Positions 6,601-15,454 of a stretch of 64,000 nt of DNA are shown here, piece after piece. Under the pieces are notes generated by a model. It was given only the letters and a program-made list of their open reading frames with translations, made no database searches and was not told where the DNA came from. Position numbers and translations under genes: made by a program. The DNA is from Mycobacterium saskatchewanense (GTDB lineage: Bacteria > Actinomycetota > Actinomycetes > Mycobacteriales > Mycobacteriaceae): contig NZ_AP022573.1 of NCBI RefSeq assembly GCF_010729105.1, forward strand, positions 2,790,001 to 2,854,000. The letters are read 5' to 3'. Within the stretch, counting starts at the first letter, position 1; each line of letters begins with the position of its first letter.

Positions 6601-8243
6601 CCGGTCGTCCCGCACCGCTGGTCACGCCCGACAACGAGTTCTTCTGGACGTCGGGCGCCGACGGCAAGCTGCGCCTGCAGGAATGTCGGGCCTGCGGATC
6701 GCTGATCCACCCGCCGGCGCCGGTGTGCCGCTACTGCCGCTCGCTCGACATGGGGGTGCGAGCGGTCTCCGGGAAGGCGACACTGGCGGGATTCACCGTG
6801 AATCACCGGTTCAGCCTGCCCGGGCTGCCGGCACCGTACGTTGTGGCGCAGGTGGCGATCGCGGAAGATCCCCGGATCCGGTTGACCACCAACATCGTTG
6901 AGTGCGATCCCGGACTGCTCGAACTCGGCCAGCAGATGGAGGTGGTCTTCGAGCGGGCCGAGGACGCCTGGCTGCCGCTGTTTCGGCCCGCCGCGGCCAC
7001 CGAGACCGGTCCGCTGCCGGACGACGAGATCGCACCCGAGCGCTTCGGCGAGCACGTCCGGCCCATGCTGACGCCGGACAAGTTCGAGGACAGGGTGGCG
7101 CTCACCGGCATCGGCATGTCGCCGATCGGTCGCCGGCAGATGGTCCCGCCGCTGGTGCTGACGGTGCAGGCTTGCGAGGCGGCGATCGCCGATGCGGGCC
7201 TGACATTCGCCGACATCGACGGCCTGTCAACCTATCCGGGCGGCGGCAACCTCGGCGGGTTCGGTGAGGGCGGCGTCACCGCGCTGGAGGCGGCGCTGGG
7301 GATCCGCCCGACGTGGCACAACGGGGGGATCGAAACCTTCGGCCCGGGTGGTTCGGTGATCGCGGCGATGCTCGCCGTCGCCACCGGCCTGGCCCGCCAC
7401 GTGCTGTGCTTCCGGACGCTCTGGGAGGCCACCCACAACGAGCTAATGAAGCAGGGCAAGATCGGCGCGTCGATGGGGCGGCCCGCCGGCTGGATGATTC
7501 CCTTCGGGGCGACGTCGGCGGCGCACACTCTGGCGATGAACGCGCAGCGGCACTTCCACCGCTATGGCACGACGAAGGAGACGCTCGGCTGGATCGCGCT
7601 GAATCAGCGGGCCAACGCGGAACTCAACCCCACCGCGGTGTACCGCTCCCCGATGACGATGGACGACTACCTGGGCGCGCGCCCCATCACCACGCCGTTC
7701 GGTCTCTACGACTGCGACGTGCCGTGTGACGGCGCCATCGCGGTCATCGTCTCGGCCGTGGACGCCGCCCGCGACCTGGCGAAGCCGCCCGTCCTGGTCG
7801 AGGCGGTGGGAACCCAGATCATCGAACGGATCGACTGGGACCAGAGCACGCTGACCCACGAGCCCCAGGTGCTGGGGCAGGCCGCGCACGTGTGGAGCCG
7901 TACCTCGCTGCGCCCCAACGACGTCGACGTCGCCGAACTCTACGACGGCTTCACCATGAACTGCCTCGCGTGGATCGAGGCGCTGGGCTTCTGCGAAATC
8001 GGCGGTGCCAGGGACTTTTTGGATGGCGGCAAGAACATCGCCCGCGACGGGTTGCTGCCGCTCAACACCCACGGCGGTCAGCTCTCCCATGGACGCACGC
8101 ACGGCATGGGCCTGCTGCACGAAGCGGTCGCCCAGCTGCGTGGCGAGGCGGGCGATCGCCAGGTCACCGACGCCCGCGTGGGCGTCGTCAGTAGCGGCGG
8201 CCTCACGCCCAGCGGGGTGCTTCTGCTGCGGTCCGACGCATGA
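6582..8243 (+). CDS. DUF35/OB-fold and SCP2-type thiolase fusion
   Basis: 553 aa with two parts. Residues 1-140 form a DUF35-like domain: a rubredoxin-like zinc knuckle (CRAC and CRYC) followed by an OB-fold region (ATLAGFTVNHRF). Residues 170-553 are a lipid-transfer-type thiolase (VALTGIGMSPIG, DVAELYDGFT, NTHGGQLSHGRTHGMG) lacking the usual N-terminal nucleophilic Cys motif. In steroid side-chain degradation, Ltp2 and a DUF35 partner form a retro-aldolase from separate chains; here both are one polypeptide. I infer a C-C lyase or thiolase acting on a CoA ester. It overlaps the ferredoxin by 19 bases; a TTG at 6597 is an alternative start. Confidence 0.87.
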   Translation: MGFHALTGRPAPLVTPDNEFFWTSGADGKLRLQECRACGSLIHPPAPVCRYCRSLDMGVRAVSGKATLAGFTVNHRFSLPGLPAPYVVAQVAIAEDPRIRLTTNIVECDPGLLELGQQMEVVFERAEDAWLPLFRPAAATETGPLPDDEIAPERFGEHVRPMLTPDKFEDRVALTGIGMSPIGRRQMVPPLVLTVQACEAAIADAGLTFADIDGLSTYPGGGNLGGFGEGGVTALEAALGIRPTWHNGGIETFGPGGSVIAAMLAVATGLARHVLCFRTLWEATHNELMKQGKIGASMGRPAGWMIPFGATSAAHTLAMNAQRHFHRYGTTKETLGWIALNQRANAELNPTAVYRSPMTMDDYLGARPITTPFGLYDCDVPCDGAIAVIVSAVDAARDLAKPPVLVEAVGTQIIERIDWDQSTLTHEPQVLGQAAHVWSRTSLRPNDVDVAELYDGFTMNCLAWIEALGFCEIGGARDFLDGGKNIARDGLLPLNTHGGQLSHGRTHGMGLLHEAVAQLRGEAGDRQVTDARVGVVSSGGLTPSGVLLLRSDA

Positions 8244-9190
8244 CCCCGCCGGCCGTCCGACCCCGGCTGGTGATCGTCGACGGCGTGCCGATGTCGGCAC
8301 TGGTCGCGGAAGCAGAGCGGCCCAAGGCCGTCATCATGGCCATTCACGGCGGGGGCACCACCGCAATCTATTTCGACTGCCCGGGCCATCCGTCGTTGTC
8401 CCTGCTGCGCGCCGGCCCGGCGGCCGGCTTCACCGTCGTGGCGCTCGACCGCCCCGGGTACGGTAGCTCGGCGCCCTACCCGGAAGCGATGGCCCGGCCC
8501 GAGCAGCGCGTCGACCTCGCCTATGGCGCGGTGGAACGCATCCTCGGCGACAGACCGCGCGGAGCCGGGTTGTTCGTGATGGGCCACTCCGGCGGCTGTG
8601 AGCTGGCGATGCGGATGGGCGCCGACGAGCGCGGCGCCCATCTGCTGGGAATGGAGCTGGCGGGGACCGGCCGGCACTACCACCCCGCCGCCCGAGAGAT
8701 CCTGAAGACGGCGACCCGGGAGCGCCGCCCCGCTGGTCTGCGCGAGCTGTTGTGGCACCCGGAGCGGCTCTATCCGGCGGAGGTGCTCACCGGGGTCACC
8801 GTCTCCCCGACAGCCCCCGCCTACGAAGACCAGATGGTGTCGGATTGGGCCCGGAGCACGTTTCCTGCACTGGCGCCCGCCGTCCGCGTGCCCGTCCATT
8901 TCTCCATCGCCGAGCACGAAAAGGTCTGGCAGAACGACCCTTCGGCCGTTTCCGCGATCGAGGCGATGTTCTCCACGGCGCCCTCGTTCACCCTGCACAG
9001 GCAGCCGGACGCGGGACACAACATCAGCCTCGGCCACACCGCGGCGGACTATCACGCGAAGGTCTTCTCGTTCGCCGACGAATGCGTGGCCGCCCAGGCC
9101 TCGACCGTGACGCCACAGTCACCGTCGGAGCCGAACGTGGCGGTGGCGTCAAACACGGCGGACAGCGAAGCCGATTCGGAGGCAGGGTGA
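8240..9190 (+). CDS. Alpha/beta hydrolase
   Basis: 316 aa. Oxyanion-hole strand AIHGGGTT, GYGSS loop, nucleophile elbow VMGHSGGCEL and a late His in DAGHNISLGH give a complete catalytic set. The C-terminal 35 residues (Ser/Ala/Glu-rich) look disordered. The ATG overlaps the thiolase stop as ATGA, so the two are translationally coupled. It could hydrolyse a CoA thioester, ester or lactone in the same pathway; the sequence does not decide. Confidence 0.84.
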   Translation: MTPPAVRPRLVIVDGVPMSALVAEAERPKAVIMAIHGGGTTAIYFDCPGHPSLSLLRAGPAAGFTVVALDRPGYGSSAPYPEAMARPEQRVDLAYGAVERILGDRPRGAGLFVMGHSGGCELAMRMGADERGAHLLGMELAGTGRHYHPAAREILKTATRERRPAGLRELLWHPERLYPAEVLTGVTVSPTAPAYEDQMVSDWARSTFPALAPAVRVPVHFSIAEHEKVWQNDPSAVSAIEAMFSTAPSFTLHRQPDAGHNISLGHTAADYHAKVFSFADECVAAQASTVTPQSPSEPNVAVASNTADSEADSEAG

Positions 9191-10002
9191 GGGTCGGCTT
9201 CATCGGCCTGGGCAGCCAGGGCGCGCCGATGGCGCGGCGCATCCTCGAGGGCGGCTACCCGACCACGCTCTGGGCGCGCAGAACCGCGACCCTCGAGCAG
9301 TTCGCCGGCACCACCGCTAATTTCGCCGCGTCCCCGTCCGAGCTCGCCGCGGACAGCGACCTGGTCTGCCTCTGCGTTGTCGGTGACAATGACGTCGAGG
9401 AGATCACCGGCGGCGACGACGGCCTGCTCCTTGCGATGAAGCCGGGCGGTGTGATCGCGGTGCACAGCACGGTGCATCCGAACACCTGCCGTGGACTCGC
9501 AAAGAAGGCCGCCGCTCAGCGCGTTTCGGTGATCGACGCGCCCGTCAGTGGCGGCGGCCCGGCAGCGGCGGAGGGCCGCCTGCTGGTGATGGTCGGCGGC
9601 GACGCCGACGTCGTCGAACGCTGCCGTCCCGTCTTCGAAACCTACGCCGACCCGGTCGTTCACCTCGGCGAGCTCGGCACCGGACAAACCACCAAGTTGC
9701 TCAACAACCTGTTGTTCACGGCAAACCTGGCCACGGCGGCCACCACGCTGTCGCTCGCGGAGGCGCTCGGGGTCGATCCGGACCGGCTCGCCCAGGTCGT
9801 CTCCCGCAGCAGCGGAAACAGCTTCGCCCTCAATGCCCTCGGCGGCGTAGGAGGGTTGCAACGCCTCGCGGGCATCGCGGGAGGGCTCTTGCAAAAGGAC
9901 GTGCGCCTGGTGGTCGACCTCGCCGAGCAGGGCGGCGCCAACGCCGGCGCCGTGCTGGACGCGGCCGACGCCACCCTGGCCCTGATGGGCCATCCCCGGT
10001 GA
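9187..10002 (+). CDS. 3-hydroxyisobutyrate dehydrogenase-family protein (first copy)
   Basis: 271 aa from GTG 9187, which overlaps the previous stop as GTGA; the open frame upstream of it is a shadow. An N-terminal Rossmann fold (VGFIGLGSQGAP) is followed by the substrate loop DAPVSGGGPAA and catalytic Lys in GQTTKLLNN, the beta-hydroxyacid dehydrogenase signature. It should oxidise a 3-hydroxy acid or reduce a semialdehyde with NAD(P). Its neighbour at 9999 is a paralogue joined by another stop-start overlap. Confidence 0.88.
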   Translation: MRVGFIGLGSQGAPMARRILEGGYPTTLWARRTATLEQFAGTTANFAASPSELAADSDLVCLCVVGDNDVEEITGGDDGLLLAMKPGGVIAVHSTVHPNTCRGLAKKAAAQRVSVIDAPVSGGGPAAAEGRLLVMVGGDADVVERCRPVFETYADPVVHLGELGTGQTTKLLNNLLFTANLATAATTLSLAEALGVDPDRLAQVVSRSSGNSFALNALGGVGGLQRLAGIAGGLLQKDVRLVVDLAEQGGANAGAVLDAADATLALMGHPR

Positions 10003-10796
10003 GGATCGGGTTCGTCGGCGCCGGCCGGATGGGGCGTCCGATGGTTGCCCGCCTGGTCGGGGCGGGCCACGACGTCCGGGTTTTGGGCCGATCCGCCGAC
10101 AAGCGCTGCGAATTGGACCGCATGGGCGCTCGGGCCGTCGCCGACATGGCCCAGGTGGGCGCCGACGCCGACATCGTCGTGGTTTGCGTGTTCACCGACG
10201 AACAGCTGCAAGAGGTGTGCTTGGCCGGCGAGCTGCTGCCGTCGATCGCGCCGGGTTCGGCGCTCGTGGTCCACACCACCGCAAGTCCGAGAACCATCGA
10301 AGCGATCGCCGCACGGGCCGGTGCGGTCGACGTGGTCGATGCCGCCGTCAGCGGAGGCCCGCACGACGTTGCGGCCGGCCAGCTGACGCTGTTCGTCGGC
10401 GGCTCTCAGCGGGCGATGACGCGGGTGCGGCCGGCGCTCGGATGCTATGGGGACCCCATGCTGCGCGTCGGGCCAGTCGGCGCCGGACAGAAGGTGAAGC
10501 TGATCAATAACGCGCTGTTCGCCGCTCATATCGGCTTACTTGCCGAGTCGGTGCGGGTGGGCGAGCGGCTGGGCGTGCCGGAGTCGGCCTTGCTACCAGC
10601 CCTGGCCCACGGCAGCGCGACGAGCCGAGTGTTGAACCTCATCGCCGCAAAGGGTTCCGTCTCCGCATTCGCCGACGCGACGGGTGGCTTCGTCGGCAAG
10701 GACGTCGCCGTCGTTCGCGACATCACGGACGAACTGGGCACCGACCTCGGCGCGCTCGACGACGCCATCAAGGCTCTCGGCGACGCCCTGGGATGA
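9999..10796 (+). CDS. 3-hydroxyisobutyrate dehydrogenase-family protein (second copy)
   Basis: 265 aa, GTG start overlapping the previous gene's stop by 4 bases. It shows the same architecture as the upstream paralogue: IGFVGAGRMGRP (NAD binding), DAAVSGGPHD (substrate loop) and GQKVKLINN (catalytic Lys). The two copies differ clearly in sequence, so they are likely old paralogues with different substrates or obligate partners rather than a recent duplication. Last gene of the operon beginning at 919. Confidence 0.88.
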   Translation: MRIGFVGAGRMGRPMVARLVGAGHDVRVLGRSADKRCELDRMGARAVADMAQVGADADIVVVCVFTDEQLQEVCLAGELLPSIAPGSALVVHTTASPRTIEAIAARAGAVDVVDAAVSGGPHDVAAGQLTLFVGGSQRAMTRVRPALGCYGDPMLRVGPVGAGQKVKLINNALFAAHIGLLAESVRVGERLGVPESALLPALAHGSATSRVLNLIAAKGSVSAFADATGGFVGKDVAVVRDITDELGTDLGALDDAIKALGDALG

Positions 10797-10830
10797 CCCC
10801 GTTTTGGTGCTTTTCGCTTCGTCCCGAAGC

Positions 10831-10870
10831 CGCTACCGTTAGCGTTACAGTCAGCCAGACCGCTGTAACG
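10831..10870. promoter_or_regulatory. Nested inverted repeats before P450 gene
   Basis: Two palindromes overlap here: CGCTA-N4-TAGCG (10831-10844), and CGTTACAG (10843-10850) with CTGTAACG (10863-10870) separated by 12 bases. They sit 36 bases before the P450 start and probably bind a regulator. CTGTAACG also occurs once at 684-691. No partner regulator is identified. Confidence 0.45.
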
Positions 10871-10905
10871 ATCCGAGTCAGCAGCCCGCCGTTCAGGAGT
10901 GTCCA

Positions 10906-12108
10906 ATGACCACATCGAAGTTGGTCTTCGATCCGTTCTCCGTGGAATTCTTCAACGGTGCCTGGGATACGTATCGGCGGATGCAAGAGGAGGCGCCGGT
11001 CTATTACAACGAGGAGTACGACTTCTACGCGCTGACTCGTCACGAGGATGTTGCCGCAGGGCTGAAGGACTTCGAGACGTACTCGTCGGCCTACGGCATC
11101 GACCTGGCAATGGTGCGATCCGGACAGCAACCGCCCCAGTCGATCATCTTCATGGATCCCCCCGACCACCGACACATGCGAAGCCTGCTCAACAAGGTGT
11201 TCACCCCCCGCGCCATCGAATCCCAGCGGCAGATGGTGATCGAGAAAGTCGACAAGTACCTCAGCGCGGCGGACCCCAACCATTTCGACGCGGTACAAGA
11301 TCTCTCCGGCCCGTTCCCGGTCGAGGTGATCACGACGATGCTGGGCGTGCCGGACGAGCACGCGCAGAGAATCCGCCACCTGATCGACGAGTCGCTGACT
11401 CGCGAGCCCGGCCAGGTCGAGGTTGGCGAGAAGGGCATGCAGGCCAACATCGAAACCGCGATGCTGTACTACGACCTGGTCATGCAACGCCGCGCCGAGC
11501 CGCGCAACGACCTGTTCACCAAGCTGATCGAGGCGGAGATCGACTGTGACAACGGCGAGAAAAGGAAACTCGACGACCTCGAGATTGCCGGCTTCGCAAC
11601 GCTCTTGGGCGGGGCGGGGGCCGAGACGGTCACCAAGCTCGTTGGCAATGCGCCGGTGGTGTTCGGCCGAAATCCCGACCAGTGGCAGAAACTTCTCGAC
11701 GACCGTAGCAAGATCCCGGCCGCGGTCGAGGAGTTGTTGCGCTACGAGGCACCCTCGCAGTATCAGGTCCGCCGCTCGATGCGCGACGTCCACCTGCATG
11801 GCGTCACCATCCCGGCTGGGATGCCGGTGTTCCTGATCAATGGCGCGGCCAACCGTGACCCCGCGGCGTGGACCGACCCGGATAAGTTCGACATCGACCG
11901 CGACCGGACGGAAGCCCAGAACGTGGGGTTTGGTTACGGGATTCACAGCTGCCTGGGTGCGGCGCTGGCCCGCATGGAGAGCGCGATCGCGTTGGACAGG
12001 CTGCTTGACTTCATGCCCCGTTTCGAGGTGGACTGGGCCGGCTGCGAACGCGTCCACATGCAGAATGTGGCCGGCTGGAAGCACGTACCGGTGAGGGTGT
12101 TGCGATGA
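10906..12108 (+). CDS. Cytochrome P450
   Basis: 400 aa bacterial class I P450. The I-helix has [11 protein letters not shown], the ExxR segment is [16 protein letters not shown] and the heme loop is [12 protein letters not shown] with Cys349 as thiolate ligand. AGGAG lies 8 bases before the ATG. The I-helix has AGAET where AGxDT or AGHET is common, which is acceptable for mycobacterial P450s. It is coupled by ATGA to a [3Fe-4S] ferredoxin, its probable electron donor. It is likely cytosolic and hydroxylates a hydrophobic substrate; the CYP subfamily was not assigned. Confidence 0.93.
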   Translation: MTTSKLVFDPFSVEFFNGAWDTYRRMQEEAPVYYNEEYDFYALTRHEDVAAGLKDFETYSSAYGIDLAMVRSGQQPPQSIIFMDPPDHRHMRSLLNKVFTPRAIESQRQMVIEKVDKYLSAADPNHFDAVQDLSGPFPVEVITTMLGVPDEHAQRIRHLIDESLTREPGQVEVGEKGMQANIETAMLYYDLVMQRRAEPRNDLFTKLIEAEIDCDNGEKRKLDDLEIAGFATLLGGAGAETVTKLVGNAPVVFGRNPDQWQKLLDDRSKIPAAVEELLRYEAPSQYQVRRSMRDVHLHGVTIPAGMPVFLINGAANRDPAAWTDPDKFDIDRDRTEAQNVGFGYGIHSCLGAALARMESAIALDRLLDFMPRFEVDWAGCERVHMQNVAGWKHVPVRVLR

Positions 12109-12296
12109 AAATCGATGTGGACTGGGATCTTTGCGAGAGCAACGGGGTGTGCATGGGCATCATTCCCGAGGTCTTTCAGCTCGGGGACGACGACATGCTG
12201 GCCGTGCTGCAACCGGAAGTCACTGCGCAGAATGAGGCGCAGGTGCGCGAGGCCGTGCGCCAATGCCCCCGGCAGGCGATCTCGCTCCTCGAGTAG
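12105..12296 (+). CDS. [3Fe-4S] ferredoxin
   Basis: 63 aa. Ligands CESNGVC (C-x5-C) and QCP near the C-terminus match the three-Cys P450 ferredoxin type. The ATG overlaps the P450 stop (ATGA), so the pair is co-translated and the ferredoxin should donate electrons to the P450 at 10906. It ends 4 bases before the convergent gene. Confidence 0.9.
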   Translation: MKIDVDWDLCESNGVCMGIIPEVFQLGDDDMLAVLQPEVTAQNEAQVREAVRQCPRQAISLLE

Positions 12297-12300
12297 CGGA

Positions 12301-12615
12301 TCAACCAGTGGCCGAAGGCATTTCGAAACCGCTCAGGATGACCGCGTTGCAGTCGGCTGCAGCCTGGCGTAATCGGGCCGCCTCTTGGTACGCCTCAGAT
12401 TCGTACCATGCGCGGGCGGCGTCCACCGATTCGAACTCGAGCACCACGGTTTGGTCGCCGTGCCAGACACCCTCGAGCACTGTGGGGTTGGTGTCCACCG
12501 AAAGGATATTGACTCCGCCCATGGCGGCTCCCGCCGCACGGCCATAAGCCTTCATCCCCTCGGGGTCCTTGATGGCCTCAGTGAGGATGACATATCCTTT
12601 CGGCCCCTCAGCCAC
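12301..12615 (-). CDS. DUF1330-family protein
   Basis: 104 aa, a small dimeric alpha-beta barrel of the DUF1330 type (GYVILTEAIKDPEGMKAYGR, VLEFESVDAARAWYESEAYQ). The GTG start at 12615 is preceded by GGAGATA on the minus strand. Biochemical function in this family is largely unknown; small barrels of this fold often bind hydrophobic or oxidised ligands. It lies 27 bases downstream of the ferredoxin at 12643 and is likely the last gene of the P450-ferredoxin operon. Confidence 0.85.
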   Translation of the reverse strand: MAEGPKGYVILTEAIKDPEGMKAYGRAAGAAMGGVNILSVDTNPTVLEGVWHGDQTVVLEFESVDAARAWYESEAYQEAARLRQAAADCNAVILSGFEMPSATG

Positions 12616-12642
12616 TTGTATCTCCTCGATCGGACCGGTGTT

Positions 12643-12834
12643 TCACCGAGATTCGACGATGGCCTGCTCGGGACAGCATTGGATCGCCTCCAGAGTGGCC
12701 GCTTCGAACTCCGTCGGCACATCCGACGCTATTGCGACGGCATAACCATCCTCGGTCAGGTTGAACACCTCAGCGCACAGCGTCACGCACACGCCGTGGC
12801 CGCGGCAGCGCTGATCGTCGACCGACACCTTCAT
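12643..12834 (-). CDS. [3Fe-4S] ferredoxin
   Basis: 63 aa with CRGHGVC (C-x5-C) and CCPEQA, the [3Fe-4S] ferredoxin pattern of P450 partners. An additional Cys follows in CVTLCAEVF, close to the position of the fourth ligand of 4Fe clusters, so a [4Fe-4S] form cannot be excluded. Its start overlaps the stop of the P450 at 12831 by 4 bases and it is presumably that enzyme's donor. Confidence 0.9.
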   Translation of the reverse strand: MKVSVDDQRCRGHGVCVTLCAEVFNLTEDGYAVAIASDVPTEFEAATLEAIQCCPEQAIVESR

Positions 12835-14105
12835 GCCGGCGTGAACTCCAGGTGCAGCTCGGTGAGGCCGCGCAGGATGTAGGTCGGAACATATTGGTAG
12901 CTGCGGTCATTCGACGGGCCGTGGACGCGCTCGTCGATCCGAATGTCCGAGGTCCGGTCGAGCAGTCGCTCGAGCGCCACCCGAGTTTCGGCCCGCGCCA
13001 GCGGTGCGCCGGGGCAGCTGTGGATGCCCCGTCCGAAGGACAGATGCTGCCGCGCGTTCTTGCGGGCCGCGTCGAATGTGGCGGGTTCGTCGAACCGGCG
13101 CGGATCGCGGTTGGCGGCCGCCTGCAGGATCATCACGGTGGTGCCGGCGGGCAGGTCGACGCCACCCACGCTGACCGGCACCCGATTGAGGCGGAAGTCG
13201 CCCTTGACCGGGCTCTCGACGCGCAGTGCCTCTTCGATGAAGTTGGGAATCAGGCTGCGATCCTTGCGCAGTTGGCGCTGGATGTCGGGGCGCTCACCGA
13301 GGATCTGCAGAGCGGCGCCCAGCAGGCGTACGGTGGTTTCCTGACCCGCCGAGAACACGTTGCACGCCACTCGCGCCACGTCCTCGACGTCGGGCGTCGT
13401 GCCGTCGGGGAAGGTGGCGCCGGCCAGACCGGTGAGCACGTCGTCGCGCGGTTCGCGCCGGCGGTCCCGGATGTAGTCGGCGAAGGTCCCGTAAAGGAAT
13501 TCCAGCGGGTTGTGCGCCAACGCTTCCTTGCCGGTACCCCCGACGCCGCCACCCGAGTGCTGGCGGATGTCCCTGACGAATTGATCGCGATCCTCCTCGG
13601 GCACGCCGAGCAGGTCGGCGATCACCAGCAACGTGAACGGCCCGGCGAACCCCTTGATGAATTCGCCCCGCCCAGCCGGCAGGAAACCGTCGAGCACCCG
13701 GTCGGCGAGCACCCACATCGCGTCCTCGTTTTCCTTGAGGCGCTTGGGGGTGATCAAGCGCATCAGCAGGGCGCGGTGATTGGTGTGCGTCGGCGGGTCG
13801 AGCGTCGGCAACTGGTCACTGAACGGAAGCTCGTCGCGATGGTCCTCGATGAGCTGCGTGATGTCGTCACCCTCGATCGGTACCGGGAAGCCGGGGAACG
13901 GTCCGGTGACCGAAATGCAGGAGGAGAAGGTGTCGGCGTCGTTCAACACCGCGCACGCCTCGTCCCACCCGGTCACCATGGTGACGCCGTGGTGGCTCTC
14001 CCGGGTTACCGGGCACTGCTGTCGGAGCGCCTCGTAATAGGGATACGGGTCCTCGACAAGCCGCGGGTCCCGGAAAAAATCCATGTCGGTGAACTGGTTC
14101 ACCAT
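12831..14105 (-). CDS. Cytochrome P450
   Basis: 424 aa. I-helix FSAGQETTVRLLG, ExxR segment EEALRVESPVKGDFR and heme loop FGRGIHSCPGAPLAR (Cys364) are present. It differs from the P450 at 10906 enough to be another family. The start is 16 bases from a 27-bp operator (14122-14148), so the enzyme is probably repressed by the regulator proposed for the eight-site regulon. It forms an operon with ferredoxin and DUF1330 genes. Confidence 0.93.
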   Translation of the reverse strand: MVNQFTDMDFFRDPRLVEDPYPYYEALRQQCPVTRESHHGVTMVTGWDEACAVLNDADTFSSCISVTGPFPGFPVPIEGDDITQLIEDHRDELPFSDQLPTLDPPTHTNHRALLMRLITPKRLKENEDAMWVLADRVLDGFLPAGRGEFIKGFAGPFTLLVIADLLGVPEEDRDQFVRDIRQHSGGGVGGTGKEALAHNPLEFLYGTFADYIRDRRREPRDDVLTGLAGATFPDGTTPDVEDVARVACNVFSAGQETTVRLLGAALQILGERPDIQRQLRKDRSLIPNFIEEALRVESPVKGDFRLNRVPVSVGGVDLPAGTTVMILQAAANRDPRRFDEPATFDAARKNARQHLSFGRGIHSCPGAPLARAETRVALERLLDRTSDIRIDERVHGPSNDRSYQYVPTYILRGLTELHLEFTPA

Positions 14106-14121
14106 CAGTCGCTCCGTTCGA

Positions 14122-14148
14122 ATCTCGGATATCGAGAATGTTCCTCTC
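14122..14148 (-). promoter_or_regulatory. 27-bp triple half-site operator (site 2 of 8)
   Basis: Read on the minus strand: GAGAG, 5 bases, TTCTC, 7 bases, GAGAT; 13 of 15 half-site bases fit the consensus. It is immediately upstream of the P450 at 12831-14105 and would overlap that gene's core promoter. Confidence 0.65.
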
Positions 14149-14202
14149 AGAGATGAGTATTACATTTCCACACGACCTGTCGGCCGTCAACGAACTCAGC
14201 CG

Positions 14203-14217
14203 GGCGCCGCGGGCGCC
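14203..14217 (-). terminator. Short GC hairpin after the 14236 gene
   Basis: GGCGCC-GCG-GGCGCC lies 18 bases past the stop of the minus-strand gene ending at 14236. There is no T-run, so it is at best a weak, mycobacterial-style terminator. Confidence 0.3.
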
Positions 14218-14235
14218 GACCGTGCGGTGGCGCGC

Positions 14236-14751
14236 TCAGCCGGCGGGAATCAGATCGGCGGCCACCGACGGGTACGCCATCAGCCCGCTGCGAAAAGTCT
14301 CGACGCTCGCGATCGAGCCGTGCAGCACGGCAGCAGCGCTCAGCGCTTGCCCCTTGAAGATCTGCGCCGCCGTGCTCAGCCGGTGCTGCACAAGGCCAAC
14401 GCTGCCGTCGAGCTCGGCGGGCCAGGTCTCGCCCCACAGCGTGACCTCGGTGACGCCGTGGTCGAGGGCGTGCAACACTCCCCGCCGGACGCGGGAGTCG
14501 CAACCGAAGAGGTCCGCCGCCGCCGCTAGCGCCTGCGGCTTCGGGCGAATTCCCACCGATGCCAGGGCCTCGTCGAGATCGAGCACCCGGGCCCCGAGGA
14601 TCTGCAGCGGCCGAGAGTCGGTGCGCCCGGAAACGTCGGTGAGCAGCACGGTGACGTCCCATCCCGCCATCGCCCGGTCGAACAGCCAACCGCCGGCGAA
14701 CCGGACGACGTCGACCACGCCGGAGGCGACGACGTCGAGGCGGTATCTCAT
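14236..14751 (-). CDS. Hypothetical protein coupled to TetR gene
   Basis: 171 aa from ATG 14751, which overlaps the TetR stop as ATGA; the longer open frame would run far into that gene. No family was recognised. The N-terminus (RYRLDVVASGVVDVVRFAGG) is hydrophobic but not clearly membrane-spanning, followed by WDVTVLLTD and a region of LGARVLDLDEALASVG. It looks like a soluble alpha/beta domain. Strict coupling to the TetR gene suggests a linked regulatory or ligand-sensing role, which is inference only. Confidence 0.7.
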   Translation of the reverse strand: MRYRLDVVASGVVDVVRFAGGWLFDRAMAGWDVTVLLTDVSGRTDSRPLQILGARVLDLDEALASVGIRPKPQALAAAADLFGCDSRVRRGVLHALDHGVTEVTLWGETWPAELDGSVGLVQHRLSTAAQIFKGQALSAAAVLHGSIASVETFRSGLMAYPSVAADLIPAG

Positions 14752-15356
14752 GTCGTCGTCGGCGGTGCCGCGAAGTCCCGTGCCACTGTCTCCGCGTACT
14801 GGGTAAACACGTCCGTCAGCGGGATCGAAGGGTCGAGCAACCATGTGGTTTCCATTCCGTGGACGAAGGCGAGAATCTCGATTGCCTTGATGGCGGGGTC
14901 TATGTCGGTGCGGTAGCGGCCGTCCGCCTGACCGCGGCGGATGAGGTCGGCGACGATTCCCGTCGCCGCCCGGTGCCTGGCCAGCATGCGGTCGTGCAGG
15001 GGGGCGTCGGGCAGGATGTTTTCGGCGAGCAGCACGGTGAAGGTGCCGATCAGTTCCGGTGCCCGGGTGAAGCGATCGGCAACCTGGGCGATCTCGCCGA
15101 TCAGGTCGCCGGAGCGGTCGGCGTGGAGGTCGTCGTCGATGTCGCGCGCGTCGAGCACCGCGTGCAGCAGCTGCTCTTTCGATTCGAAGTGATGCAGCAG
15201 ACCCGCGGGGGTGACCCCGGCCTCGCCGGCGATCTGGGCGAGCGTGGTATTGCGCCAGCCATTTCGGGCGAGGAGCCGTTGTGCGACCTCGAGGATCCGC
15301 TGCTTGCGGTCCTCGCCCTTGGCGAGCAACGTGTCGTACCGCCGCGTATCCGGCAC
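14748..15356 (-). CDS. TetR-family transcriptional regulator
   Basis: 202 aa from GTG 15356 (VPDTRRYDTLLAKG), the usual TetR length; an upstream extension is discarded because it runs back into the neighbouring thiolase gene. The N-terminal HTH reads RILEVAQRLLARNGWRNTTL then IAGEAGVTPAGLLHHFESKE. The C-terminal ligand domain contains HGMETTWLLDPSIPL. It lies 98 bases from the start-distal end of the thiolase gene and may regulate it or the coupled 14236 gene. No repeat of the 27-bp element lies at its promoter. Confidence 0.87.
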   Translation of the reverse strand: MPDTRRYDTLLAKGEDRKQRILEVAQRLLARNGWRNTTLAQIAGEAGVTPAGLLHHFESKEQLLHAVLDARDIDDDLHADRSGDLIGEIAQVADRFTRAPELIGTFTVLLAENILPDAPLHDRMLARHRAATGIVADLIRRGQADGRYRTDIDPAIKAIEILAFVHGMETTWLLDPSIPLTDVFTQYAETVARDFAAPPTTT

Positions 15357-15454
15357 CGGACCCCTTCGTCCCGAGTCAACCAACCTAGTGAACACACAGT
15401 AAGTTGGATTCCCGGGTGTGACAAGGGTCTCACTCGCGACGTCTTGTGGTCGGA

